This document shows, one piece after another, positions 50,880 through 58,388 of a DNA stretch of 64,000 bases. The notes beneath the pieces are model-generated. The model worked only from the letters and a program-made list of their open reading frames with translations, was not told the DNA's origin and ran no database searches. Origin of the DNA: Terriglobia bacterium (lineage in GTDB: Bacteria > Acidobacteriota > Terriglobia > Terriglobales > Acidobacteriaceae); contig JAIQET010000001.1 in assembly GCA_020073645.1 (NCBI GenBank), forward strand, positions 124,001-188,000. Direction: 5' to 3'. A program made the position numbers and the translations under genes. The first letter of the stretch is position 1. The number at the start of each line of letters is the position of its first letter.

Positions 50880-53470
50880 TCGTCGCCTCCCGCCGGGGCT
50901 TCGCGCCGCGCCGGATCCAGCGGATGCCGCGCCGGCCCCTTTCCGCGAAACCAGAGCGATCCGCCGTGCTCGCGAAAACGTGTCGGAGCCGTCGGATCAA
51001 CGCCTTCGGTCAGATCAATCTTTTTCTCCGCCTTCTTGGCGCGCAGCGCAGCCAGCACGCGCTCGGGTGTAAAGGGTGACTCGTGGAGACGCACTCCGAC
51101 CGCGTCGTAAATCGCATTGGAAATCGCGGGAATCGTCGCCGCCAGCGAGCCTTCGCTGCATTCTTTGGCGCCGAAGGGGCCTTCAGGATCGACGCTCTCC
51201 ACGATGATGGGCTCGACTTCGGGCGATTCGACCGAGGAGGGGCTGCGATACTCCAGCAGTCCGGGGTTCATCAGCATGCCGTCTTTCCAGACCATTTCTT
51301 CGGTGAGCGCCTGGCCCATGCCCATCCAGACCGAACCGATGATCTGGCCCTCGACCGAAACCGGGTTCAGGGCGCGGCCGCAATCGTGCGCGGCCCAGAC
51401 CTTGTGGACGGTGACCTCCCCGGTGTCTTCATCCACGCTGACTTCGGCGACTTGCGCCGAGTAGGAATAGGCGGGCGAAGGGCCAACCCCTGCGCCTTTG
51501 TGCTTGCCGCCACGGGCTTCTTGCGGGGGAGCGTACGAACCAGTTCCCGTCAGCGCACCGTGGAAATCGATGGCAGCGACGACGGCTTCTTCGAAGGTCA
51601 TCGCGTCCTTGGGGCCTTCGTCCTTGCGCTTCTGCTGCAGTGAGCCGCGCAGGATCTGGCCTTCGACCCTGCCGCTGACTGAGGCCTGCCCGTCTGTGGA
51701 CAGTTCGTGTGGGGACGGGCGACCTCGCCCGTCCTGCGCGGGCGAGTCGCCCGCGGCCACATGTTTCTTGCCGACTCGATCGTCACGGAAGACCAGATCC
51801 TCCGCGGCGCAGTTCATCTTCTTGGCCGCGGCCGCGATGAGCAGCTTCTTCACTTCTTGCGCGGCGCGCAAGGTGGCATTCCCGTTCATGAAGGTGACAC
51901 GGCTGGAGTATGAGCCGATGTCAATGGGGGTCAAGTCGGTGTCGGCGGCAATCACCTTTACGCGGCCGAGCGAGCAGCCCAGAACCTCGCTGGCAATCTG
52001 AGCCACCATGGTGTCCGATCCCTGGCCGATGTCGGACGCCCCCGTGTACACCACCACCCCTCCATCGCGGTCGATCTTGATGTTGACCGTGGAATGCGGC
52101 ATATCGGAACGAATGATGGAGTTGGCCGCGCCGCTGACGTAATGGCTGCATGCGATGCCCAGGCCACATCCTTTCGGTAACTTGCCCTTACGTTCTCTCC
52201 AACCCGAGCGCTCGACCACTTTGTCTATGCACTCCGGCAGGCCGTAGCTCTGCACGCGCAGCCCGTTGATGGTGACGCAGGGTGGCTTTAATAGATTGCG
52301 GCGGCGAATTTCTGCGGGATCAATCTTCAACTTCAGCGCCAGTTCGTCCAGTTGCGACTCGAACGCGAAGCGGACATTCACGGTGCCATGGCCGCGCATC
52401 GCCCCGCAGACCGGCTTGTTGGTAAGAACGCGGTATCCGTCGTATTGAATGTTAGGGATATCGTAGAGCGCGCCCAGCAGCGCACCGGAGTAGAGAATGG
52501 TTACCACACCGTAGGAGCAATACCCGCCGCCATCCTGCACCACGCGGGCCTTCACCGCGGTGATGTGGCCATCTTTGTCGGCGCCAGTCTTCAGATCAAT
52601 GATGGTGCGCGGACGTCCACGATGGGCCCAGAAAACTTCCTCGCGGGTGTAGGTAATCTTCACCGGGGCTTGGGCCTTGCGCGCGGCCACCGCTGCAATA
52701 ATTTCCAGCGGGATTACCTCACTCTTACCGCCGAAGCCGCCGCCCACCAAGGGTTTGATGACGCGAATCTGCGCCATCGGCATTTCGAGCACCAGCGACA
52801 GCTTGTGTTGCAGATAATACGGAACCTGGGTCGAAGACCAGACAGTCAAACGACCGGGCTTGCCGGTGTGCGAATCGATCTCGAAGGCCGCCAGCGTGGA
52901 ATGCGGCTCCATAGCCGCGTGCGTCACCTCGTTGGCGATGAAGCGCGCTTCGGCCACGCAGGCCGCCTCGGCCAGCGCCTTCTCAGTATCCCCAAATACG
53001 TGGTGGTAATCCTTCTCGATGTTCTGCGGCTTGTTGTCGTGAATGAAATCGCTCTGCGCCTTCATCGAGTCTTCAGGGTCGAAGTAGGCAGGCAGCACTT
53101 CATATTCGACGTCGATCAGTTCGAGTGCTTTGTCGGCGGTAGCTTCGTCGACCGCGGCGACGCAGGCCACGTTGTCACCTACATAGCGGACCTTGTCTGT
53201 CACCAAGGCGTGTTCGTCGTGCCCGACGGGAAGAATGCCGTAGGGAGTGGGCGCATCTTTGCCGATCACGACGGCCACCACACCGTCGAGTTGTTCGGCG
53301 CGGCTGGTGTCGATGCGCTGGATGCGGGCGTGGGGATAGGGCGAGTGCAGAATCTTGCCCACGAGCATGCCGGGCAGGCTGAGATCGTCGGTGTACTTCC
53401 CCGCCCCGGTGGTCTTGCCGGCAGCGTCGACCATGGCCGTTGGTTTACCGATGATAGAGAAGTCGCTCAT
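50876..53470 (-). CDS. hcrA: Molybdopterin-binding large subunit, 4-hydroxybenzoyl-CoA reductase-like
   Basis: An 864-residue molybdoenzyme subunit. It has the entry domain GAGKYTDDLSLPGMLVGKIL, the Mo-cofactor motifs KPLVGGGFGGKSEV, GAMRGHGTVNVRFAFE and TGASDIGQGSDTM, and the catalytic glutamate region GPFGAKECSEGS. It should bind the aromatic CoA substrate. Two features are odd. Residues about 572-586 are encoded by a palindromic repeat (51713-51754) placed in frame, and about 40 residues extend the usual C-terminus. It follows the 2Fe-2S subunit gene by 20 bp. Confidence 0.87.
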   Translation of the reverse strand: MSDFSIIGKPTAMVDAAGKTTGAGKYTDDLSLPGMLVGKILHSPYPHARIQRIDTSRAEQLDGVVAVVIGKDAPTPYGILPVGHDEHALVTDKVRYVGDNVACVAAVDEATADKALELIDVEYEVLPAYFDPEDSMKAQSDFIHDNKPQNIEKDYHHVFGDTEKALAEAACVAEARFIANEVTHAAMEPHSTLAAFEIDSHTGKPGRLTVWSSTQVPYYLQHKLSLVLEMPMAQIRVIKPLVGGGFGGKSEVIPLEIIAAVAARKAQAPVKITYTREEVFWAHRGRPRTIIDLKTGADKDGHITAVKARVVQDGGGYCSYGVVTILYSGALLGALYDIPNIQYDGYRVLTNKPVCGAMRGHGTVNVRFAFESQLDELALKLKIDPAEIRRRNLLKPPCVTINGLRVQSYGLPECIDKVVERSGWRERKGKLPKGCGLGIACSHYVSGAANSIIRSDMPHSTVNIKIDRDGGVVVYTGASDIGQGSDTMVAQIASEVLGCSLGRVKVIAADTDLTPIDIGSYSSRVTFMNGNATLRAAQEVKKLLIAAAAKKMNCAAEDLVFRDDRVGKKHVAAGDSPAQDGRGRPSPHELSTDGQASVSGRVEGQILRGSLQQKRKDEGPKDAMTFEEAVVAAIDFHGALTGTGSYAPPQEARGGKHKGAGVGPSPAYSYSAQVAEVSVDEDTGEVTVHKVWAAHDCGRALNPVSVEGQIIGSVWMGMGQALTEEMVWKDGMLMNPGLLEYRSPSSVESPEVEPIIVESVDPEGPFGAKECSEGSLAATIPAISNAIYDAVGVRLHESPFTPERVLAALRAKKAEKKIDLTEGVDPTAPTRFREHGGSLWFRGKGPARHPLDPARREAPAGGDD
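51713..51754. repeat. Double palindrome inserted in frame in the molybdoenzyme gene
   Basis: GGACGGGCGA-CC-TCGCCCGTCC (51713-51734) and GCGGGCGA-G-TCGCCCGC (51738-51754) are adjacent perfect palindromes. The gene reads through them as AAGDSPAQDGRGRPSPHELS. A related intergenic copy is at 59994. Confidence 0.8.
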
Positions 53471-53486
53471 CGTTTTCTCGGTGCCC

Positions 53487-53507
53487 GGTACTAGGTACTA
53501 GGTACTG
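53487..53507. repeat. Heptamer array (GGTACTA), 3 units
   Basis: GGTACTA, GGTACTA and GGTACTG lie at the 3' end of the 2Fe-2S subunit gene; its stop codon and last residues (AVPST) fall inside the array. Confidence 0.75.
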
Positions 53508-53979
53508 CTTTCTGCTCCGCTTCAATCGCTGCCTTAATGGCCTGATACATCTGGCTATAGCCGGTGCAGCGGCACAGGTTGCTGCTGAGCGCGCTGCGAA
53601 CCTCTTCTTCTGTCGGGTTGGCATTGACGGCCAGCAGGTGTTTCACCGTCATCATGAATCCGGGCGTGCAATAGCCGCACTGCGCGCCACCCCAGTCGCC
53701 ATAGGCTTTCTGGATAGCCGCCAGGCTGCCATGCTCGCTTACACCTTCGACTGTGGTGATCTCCTGCCCTTCGCAACTGGCCGCCAGCATGGTGCAAGAG
53801 AGCATGGGAATACCATCCACCAGCACGGTGCAGGCCCCGCAGGAGGAATCATCACAACCGCGCTTCGATCCGGTGAGCTGCAAGTCCTGCCGTAGCGCAT
53901 CGAGCAGCAGCTTGCTGGGCTCGATGGCGAGCTCGTGGGTGCGGCCGTTGACGTTCAGCTCTATTAGTTCTTTCTTCAT
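53491..53979 (-). CDS. hcrC: 2Fe-2S subunit, 4-hydroxybenzoyl-CoA reductase-like
   Basis: A 162-residue protein with the plant-type ferredoxin cluster Cys42, Cys47, Cys50 and Cys62 (RGCDDSSCGACTVLVDGIPMLSC). The second, all-helical cluster uses Cys101, Cys104, Cys136 and Cys138 (GAQCGYCTPGFMM, NLCRCTGY). It relays electrons between the molybdopterin and the flavin subunit. It is the first of the three reductase genes (small-large-medium order). The last residues are encoded by a heptamer array. A GTCAGCA array lies just upstream of the ATG. Confidence 0.9.
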   Translation of the reverse strand: MKKELIELNVNGRTHELAIEPSKLLLDALRQDLQLTGSKRGCDDSSCGACTVLVDGIPMLSCTMLAASCEGQEITTVEGVSEHGSLAAIQKAYGDWGGAQCGYCTPGFMMTVKHLLAVNANPTEEEVRSALSSNLCRCTGYSQMYQAIKAAIEAEQKAVPST

Positions 53980-53993
53980 TGGCAGCTCTAGTA

Positions 53994-54021
53994 GTCAGCA
54001 GTCAGCACTCAGCATTCAGCC
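53994..54021. repeat. Heptamer array (GTCAGCA), 4 units
   Basis: The units are GTCAGCA, GTCAGCA, CTCAGCA and TTCAGCC, located between the 2Fe-2S subunit start and the rhodanese stop. The same unit recurs at 54410. Confidence 0.85.
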
Positions 54022-54076
54022 GCTCAAGGTTCTCGTCGGCCCCTGCCACAATCGTTGAGGACTGAGTGCTAATTGC

Positions 54077-54400
54077 TCAGTACAGCGGCACCTTCGGATC
54101 CACTGTCCGCGCCCAGCCGTCGATTCCTCCGCGCACCGATTGCACTTTCTCGAATCCCTGTTGCCGCAGCCAGTTGGTGACGCTCAGAGAACGCACTCCG
54201 TGATGGCACAGCACCACGATATGTTCGTCCGGGTCGAGTTCCTGCTGCGCACGCATCGGCACATCGCCCATGGGGATCTGCTTGCTTCCTTCGATGGACG
54301 CTTTCTCCCATTCCCAGGGCTCGCGCACGTCGAGCAGGGTAAACTTGTCGCCACGCTTGAGCATGGACTTGACTTGGCCGGCGCTGATTTCGAAATCCAT
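54077..54400 (-). CDS. Single-domain rhodanese
   Basis: A 107-residue sulfurtransferase-fold protein with LLDVREPWEWEKASIEGSKQIPM and the active loop VLCHHGVRS, with nucleophile Cys65. Rhodaneses carry persulfide sulfur, needed for instance for Fe-S cluster or molybdenum cofactor maturation; in this operon it lies next to a molybdenum/Fe-S reductase, so supplying sulfur to that enzyme is a reasonable guess. Starts and stops are separated from neighbours by heptamer arrays on both sides. Confidence 0.88.
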   Translation of the reverse strand: MDFEISAGQVKSMLKRGDKFTLLDVREPWEWEKASIEGSKQIPMGDVPMRAQQELDPDEHIVVLCHHGVRSLSVTNWLRQQGFEKVQSVRGGIDGWARTVDPKVPLY

Positions 54401-54409
54401 AGTTGAGCC

Positions 54410-54458
54410 TTCAGCCGTCAGCCATCAGCACTCAGGTAAGGTCTGATGGCTGACGGCT
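54410..54458. repeat. Heptamer array with 16-bp inverted repeat
   Basis: TTCAGCC, GTCAGCC, ATCAGCA and CTCAGGT (54410-54437) are followed by the reverse complement: AGCCGTCAGCCATCAG (54413-54428) pairs perfectly with CTGATGGCTGACGGCT (54443-54458). The right arm includes part of the CoA-transferase stop codon, so the transcript could form a strong hairpin there. Confidence 0.85.
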
Positions 54459-55449
54459 AGTATCCAAAATCTGCCTGTGCCGCGTAGGCGTGCTGCTTCA
54501 CGCCAAGTTCGTCCACGCGACACCCGCCTAGCTGGTTCATGTAAGCCCGACGATCGGCAACGCCGTACACCCAGCGCTCCAACCAGGCGTCGCTGTCTGG
54601 CTTCGTCTTGGTCTGCTCGTGATATTGGCGGAAGAAGGCATCGTCGCGCTTGTAATAGCCCTGCACGGGTGACGGGTGGGCGCCGTAACGGCACTCGACC
54701 ACAGCATTCACCAGGAATCCGGGAATCACGGTGCGATTGGGATCGCTGGCGATCACCTCGGGCTCGACAATCTCTTCCGCCACTACAATCACCCGTTTGG
54801 CGGCGCGCACGCCTTCCAGCATGACCCCGAAATTTCCCCAGCAGTGGGCGTTGCCCTCGCAGTCGGCGCGCTGCACGTGGACGATGGTCACGTCGGGACT
54901 CAGGGCTCTCACAGCGTGCAGCTTCCCTCCGCCAGTTTGCCCAGCTGCGCTGGGCACGGACGGCCGGGAGCGGCCGTCCCCACGTGATTCTTGCTGATTC
55001 TGAGAGCTGTCCTGACCACCAAACGGTGACTCAACCTTCGCGAAGAACTCATTCTCCCGTGCCACGTCGCTTCCCAGCGCCGTGCGCGTGGGCATGAACG
55101 GCACCCCCATGGCGCCTGCCTGCAACGCCAGCGCGACGGTGAAGTTGGTCATGTTGACGACCCTCATTCCGTTCTGTTCGACGGCCCGGCGGAAGTTGTA
55201 GGCCGAACCCATCATCACGTTGCCTACCCAGGCGGCGATGACTTTTTCTACACATCCCGCGCCGATCAACTGGTCAAACAGAATGTCCGAGATCGGGCCA
55301 ATCAACGTGAGGCCACGCTTCTTCTGGCGAATGATTTCATGTCCCGCGGCGAATGGGATCATCTGCTCCAATTGCAGGCCAAGTGCGATCGAGGCGCCGT
55401 CGGGCACCAACTCGGCAATCGCTTCCTGCATAGTAAGCAGCTTCAACAT
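54457..55449 (-). CDS. CoA-transferase subunit A (glutaconate/IpdA-like)
   Basis: A 330-residue family I CoA-transferase alpha subunit with LVPDGASIALGLQLEQMIPFAAGHEIIRQ, VNMTNFTVALALQAGAMGVPFMP and TIVHVQRADCEGNAHCWGNFGVMLEG. With its beta partner at 56270 it moves CoA between acids, possibly in ring-cleavage product activation. Residues about 157-171 (SRGDGRSRPSVPSAAG) are encoded by palindromic repeat DNA placed in frame at 54938-54979, lengthening a loop. The ATG overlaps the upstream crotonase stop (TAATG). Confidence 0.83.
   Translation of the reverse strand: MLKLLTMQEAIAELVPDGASIALGLQLEQMIPFAAGHEIIRQKKRGLTLIGPISDILFDQLIGAGCVEKVIAAWVGNVMMGSAYNFRRAVEQNGMRVVNMTNFTVALALQAGAMGVPFMPTRTALGSDVARENEFFAKVESPFGGQDSSQNQQESRGDGRSRPSVPSAAGQTGGGKLHAVRALSPDVTIVHVQRADCEGNAHCWGNFGVMLEGVRAAKRVIVVAEEIVEPEVIASDPNRTVIPGFLVNAVVECRYGAHPSPVQGYYKRDDAFFRQYHEQTKTKPDSDAWLERWVYGVADRRAYMNQLGGCRVDELGVKQHAYAAQADFGY
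54938..54979. repeat. Double palindrome inserted in frame in the CoA-transferase gene
   Basis: GGACGGCCG-GGAG-CGGCCGTCC (54958-54979) and TGCCCAG-CTGCG-CTGGGCA (54938-54956) are adjacent perfect palindromes. They are translated as part of the loop containing DGRSRPS. Confidence 0.8.
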
Positions 55450-56258
55450 TATCTTCCCTTCCACACCGGTTTGCGCTTCTCGACGAATGCGTTAATTCCC
55501 TCTTGCGCATCTTCCGTCTTCATCAACTCGTCCAGGTAAATCTGTTCTGCGCGGGCCAAGCCCTTGTCGAAGTGCATCGAGTTCCAGGCATAAATGGCTT
55601 TTTTCGTGATGGCCAGCGCCGCGGGACTGAGTTGCAGCAGATTCTTGACTGACTCCTGCACGGCAGCGTCAACCTGCTCATCCGCGAGGGCGCGATTCAC
55701 CAGGCCGATGCTTGCAGCCTCGCTGCCGCTGATGGTTCGTCCGGTCAACACGAGATCGGCCGCGTGTTTCTGCCCTACCAGCGCGGCCAGGGCAGTGGCA
55801 GCCACTGGCGGATAGCATCCCAGCTTGATTTCCGGAAAACCCCACGTCGCATTGTCTGCCGTGTACACCAAGTCGCAGACCATGGCGAGTTCGGCGCCTC
55901 CGCCGAGGCAATGACCACGCACCACGGCAATCGTCACTTTCTTCGTGCCGACCAGTTTCAAGATGACGCCGTGAAACTTTGAGAGCATTTCCTGAATCTT
56001 GTCGGGAGTGTGCGCGGCGACGTCCACCCCCACCGAGAATGCTTTGCCAGAAGCTGCCAGAACAACGACCGCAATATCCGCACGCTCCTCGAGATCAGCC
56101 AGGGCGGTGGCCAACTCGTCCATCATGGCGATGTCGATGACGTTCAGCGGGGCGTGCTGCAGAGTGATCCGGGCGACCGGAGGCTCCAGCGTGACCGCGA
56201 TGCGGGACAGTTGCGTAGGCGCTTCCGCCTTCTTCTCAGCAGGCGCGATCGGGCGCAC
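55449..56258 (-). CDS. Enoyl-CoA hydratase/isomerase (crotonase), dienoyl-CoA hydratase-like
   Basis: A 269-residue crotonase. It has RITLQHAPLNVIDIAMMDEL, the oxyanion-hole regions KAFSVGVDVAAHTPDK and RGHCLGGGAELAMVCDLVYTADNATWGFPEIKLG. The PLNVID and GVDVAAHTPDK blocks recall cyclohexa-1,5-diene-carboxyl-CoA hydratases, but this is by eye only. The start is a GTG at 56256-56258 just after the CoA-transferase beta gene. The open frame to 56792 is antisense overlap. It is coupled to the alpha subunit downstream (TAATG), so the crotonase sits inside the transferase operon. Confidence 0.82.
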   Translation of the reverse strand: MRPIAPAEKKAEAPTQLSRIAVTLEPPVARITLQHAPLNVIDIAMMDELATALADLEERADIAVVVLAASGKAFSVGVDVAAHTPDKIQEMLSKFHGVILKLVGTKKVTIAVVRGHCLGGGAELAMVCDLVYTADNATWGFPEIKLGCYPPVAATALAALVGQKHAADLVLTGRTISGSEAASIGLVNRALADEQVDAAVQESVKNLLQLSPAALAITKKAIYAWNSMHFDKGLARAEQIYLDELMKTEDAQEGINAFVEKRKPVWKGR

Positions 56259-56269
56259 ACTACGAAATC

Positions 56270-57058
56270 CTAGGTTGTCCAGAACCCCTCCTTGTCGTAT
56301 TCGCGAATGGCTCGCAATTCGTCCGCCGATGGTTCCGGTGTCTGCACTAGTTTGTCCGCCACCCGCAATTTCCAGCCGGTGTTGCTTAGCACATCGTCCA
56401 CTTCGATTCCCAGGTGCACCGAGGAGAGGTAGGCTTCTCCATCCTTGCCGAAGCGCAACACAGCCTTGGTGGTGATCGCCGCCGCCGGGCCGCCTCGGGG
56501 CAGGCCCACGCGCTGCCGCCATCCGGAGCCATCTCCATTTCCGGGGCTGGTGACGTAGGAGACTCGCTCGGGCAGGCGCTGTTTGCTGTGCTCGAGCAAA
56601 ACCACAAAGCGCTGGGCGAGCGATGCGATATCGCATGCGCCACCGGAGCCCGGCAGGCGCGTGAGACCTTTGGGGCCGCGCACCTCGGTCGAGTTCAAGT
56701 TGCCAAACCGATCCACTTCTGCCGCCCCTAGAAATCCCAAGTGCACCCGCCCCGATTGCAGCAGGCTCATCACGCCCAGCATATCGAGGCATTGCGTCGC
56801 GCCCAGGATGTTGGGTGGATCGGCCATGGTGTAGATCAACTCGGGCGCGGGGGTCGAGCGGATCACTCCGTTTTCAAACAAGCCAATCGCGTTTGGGGCA
56901 TGGGTGCGCTTCGCCACTACGAAGGCGATCAGCGGCAGCCGCATGCCGACGAAGACCACTTCCCCATCGCGGATTTCGCGGGCGGCGCAGGCGACCATGA
57001 GCTCGCTGCGGGTGTAGGCAGCCGAAGTCGTTGGTCGTTGGTCGTTCGTCGTTGGCAA
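56270..57058 (-). CDS. CoA-transferase subunit B (IpdB-like)
   Basis: A family I CoA-transferase beta subunit. It has YTRSELMVACAAREIRDGEVVFVGMRLP, EVDRFGNLNSTEVRGPKGLTRLPGSGGACDIAS and VVLLEHSKQRLPERVSYVTSPG. It pairs with the alpha subunit at 54457, though the crotonase gene stands between them. The start is uncertain. The TTG at 57056-57058 keeps the conserved AAYTRSEL residues but places the first residues inside a heptamer array (57026-57053). An ATG at 56998 would lose them. The frame is open to 57175 only through repeat DNA. Confidence 0.8.
   Translation of the reverse strand: MPTTNDQRPTTSAAYTRSELMVACAAREIRDGEVVFVGMRLPLIAFVVAKRTHAPNAIGLFENGVIRSTPAPELIYTMADPPNILGATQCLDMLGVMSLLQSGRVHLGFLGAAEVDRFGNLNSTEVRGPKGLTRLPGSGGACDIASLAQRFVVLLEHSKQRLPERVSYVTSPGNGDGSGWRQRVGLPRGGPAAAITTKAVLRFGKDGEAYLSSVHLGIEVDDVLSNTGWKLRVADKLVQTPEPSADELRAIREYDKEGFWTT
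57026..57053. repeat. Heptamer array (GGTCGTT), 4 units
   Basis: The units are AGTCGTT, GGTCGTT, GGTCGTT and CGTCGTT. They cover the putative N-terminal codons (PTTNDQRPTTS) of the CoA-transferase beta subunit. Confidence 0.85.
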
Positions 57059-57140
57059 AACCCGCGCCTGAGGATTCAACACAAGGTCCCTCGACTCGCC
57101 CTCGCTTGCGCTCGGCCTTCGCTCGGGATGACAGAGCGAG

Positions 57141-58316
57141 TTACAGATTAATGGCCGACTTTCTTGGCTCCGCAATCGTGGTCAGCGGGTCGCGCCCACC
57201 TTCTTTGGGAGCGATCCACTTCTTTTCGTTGGCGATGATGTCGAGCAGCAGTTTCTTGTCTTCCGCCGACGGCATGTACTCCTTCAAGTGCTGCTCATAA
57301 GCCTTGTCATCGAGCGGCTCGCCGGCCTGGGCGTGGAACTTCTGGCCTGCCCAGCGGCCGATGTTGCGGTTGAACCGGATATCGGGCGCGTACAGTTTGG
57401 GTTCGCCGGGTTTCAGAGCGCCGTTAAACCGCTCGATCAGCCCGGCCACTTCGTTGCGATACAAATGACGGTTGTAGTCGTTCAGATCATCAAGGTCGGC
57501 TCCCTGCTGGTTCTGCGGTTCGTCGTAGCGTCCCTTGATGCCCCAAACATAGGACCAATGCGCCGACGACGAGTGATCCGTACCAAACAGGTCGTAGGAA
57601 CAGGAGATCCACTTGTTGAGATATTTCTGGATGAGCCACGCTGGAACCACACCCGCCTCGACGATACGCCGCAGCCCATCGTTGCCCGTGCCCATGTGGA
57701 AAGCCTCTTCGCGCAGCATGTAGGACATCGATCGGCCAAGCGGAGCGAAGGCGGAGTACTTCAGCATCTGCAACTGGAACTTGCCGTCGCGATCGACGAA
57801 ATCGGTGTAGGTGAAGAAGTCCATCCAGTTGTCAACGTCAACGTTGAACGCGCCCAACAGACGCTTGTTCTCAAAGGCGCGGCGCTCCAGCATCTTCTGG
57901 GCTTCGACTTTACCGGAATAACCGAAATGATCCACCAGCAGGGCGCACATCTGCCAGCCGTGGCGCATTTCCTCGATCATGACCCGGGTAAGCGCCTTGC
58001 GGTCCCAGTCAGTGGGCGCAGTCTCAAACAAGTTGCGCTGCTGCTCGACGCTGGCAAACTCGGTATCGCCCTGGTAAACGATCATGTTCATGAGCGCGTC
58101 TTTCATCTGCTGCGTAGGCACCTGGCGCAGGTTCTCCCACTTGCGACGACCCTTGAACGATCCAAACTGGATCTCCTCGGTTTCGATGGCGCCGAAAAGG
58201 GTGTCGAACTTAAAGCTGGCGATCTCGTCGGTGTTGACGCCGATGTCTTTGCGCCAATCGTCGAACAGGCCAACCCAATCGCTGAAGGTTCCGATTTTTG
58301 CTACTTTTCCTGGCAT
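57141..58316 (-). CDS. Di-iron epoxidase subunit, BoxB/PaaA family
   Basis: A 391-residue protein of the phenylacetate/benzoyl-CoA oxygenase family. Iron-ligand candidates are Glu86, Glu116 and His119 (IEEMRHGWQM), Asp175 (TYTDFVDRDG), and Glu204 and His207 (REEAFHMGT). Their spacing matches my memory of the BoxB ligand set apart from a two-residue gap. BoxB forms 2,3-epoxybenzoyl-CoA using O2 and the reductase BoxA. It is shorter than the roughly 470 residues of BoxB. Neighbouring 4-hydroxybenzoyl-CoA reductase genes make benzoyl-CoA a logical substrate. Confidence 0.78.
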   Translation of the reverse strand: MPGKVAKIGTFSDWVGLFDDWRKDIGVNTDEIASFKFDTLFGAIETEEIQFGSFKGRRKWENLRQVPTQQMKDALMNMIVYQGDTEFASVEQQRNLFETAPTDWDRKALTRVMIEEMRHGWQMCALLVDHFGYSGKVEAQKMLERRAFENKRLLGAFNVDVDNWMDFFTYTDFVDRDGKFQLQMLKYSAFAPLGRSMSYMLREEAFHMGTGNDGLRRIVEAGVVPAWLIQKYLNKWISCSYDLFGTDHSSSAHWSYVWGIKGRYDEPQNQQGADLDDLNDYNRHLYRNEVAGLIERFNGALKPGEPKLYAPDIRFNRNIGRWAGQKFHAQAGEPLDDKAYEQHLKEYMPSAEDKKLLLDIIANEKKWIAPKEGGRDPLTTIAEPRKSAINL

Positions 58317-58350
58317 AAGTCCTCAATACAGTCGGTGGTGGCCGGCGGGA

Positions 58351-58382
58351 CCCTTCGACTGCGCTCAGGGCAGGCTGCCGGC
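58351..58382. repeat. Composite repeat copy CCCTTCGACTGCGCTCAGGG + GGCTGCCGGC
   Basis: This is the same block as at 14281-14311, lying in the short spacer between the aldehyde dehydrogenase stop and the epoxidase start. Confidence 0.7.
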
Positions 58383-58388
58383 ACTACG

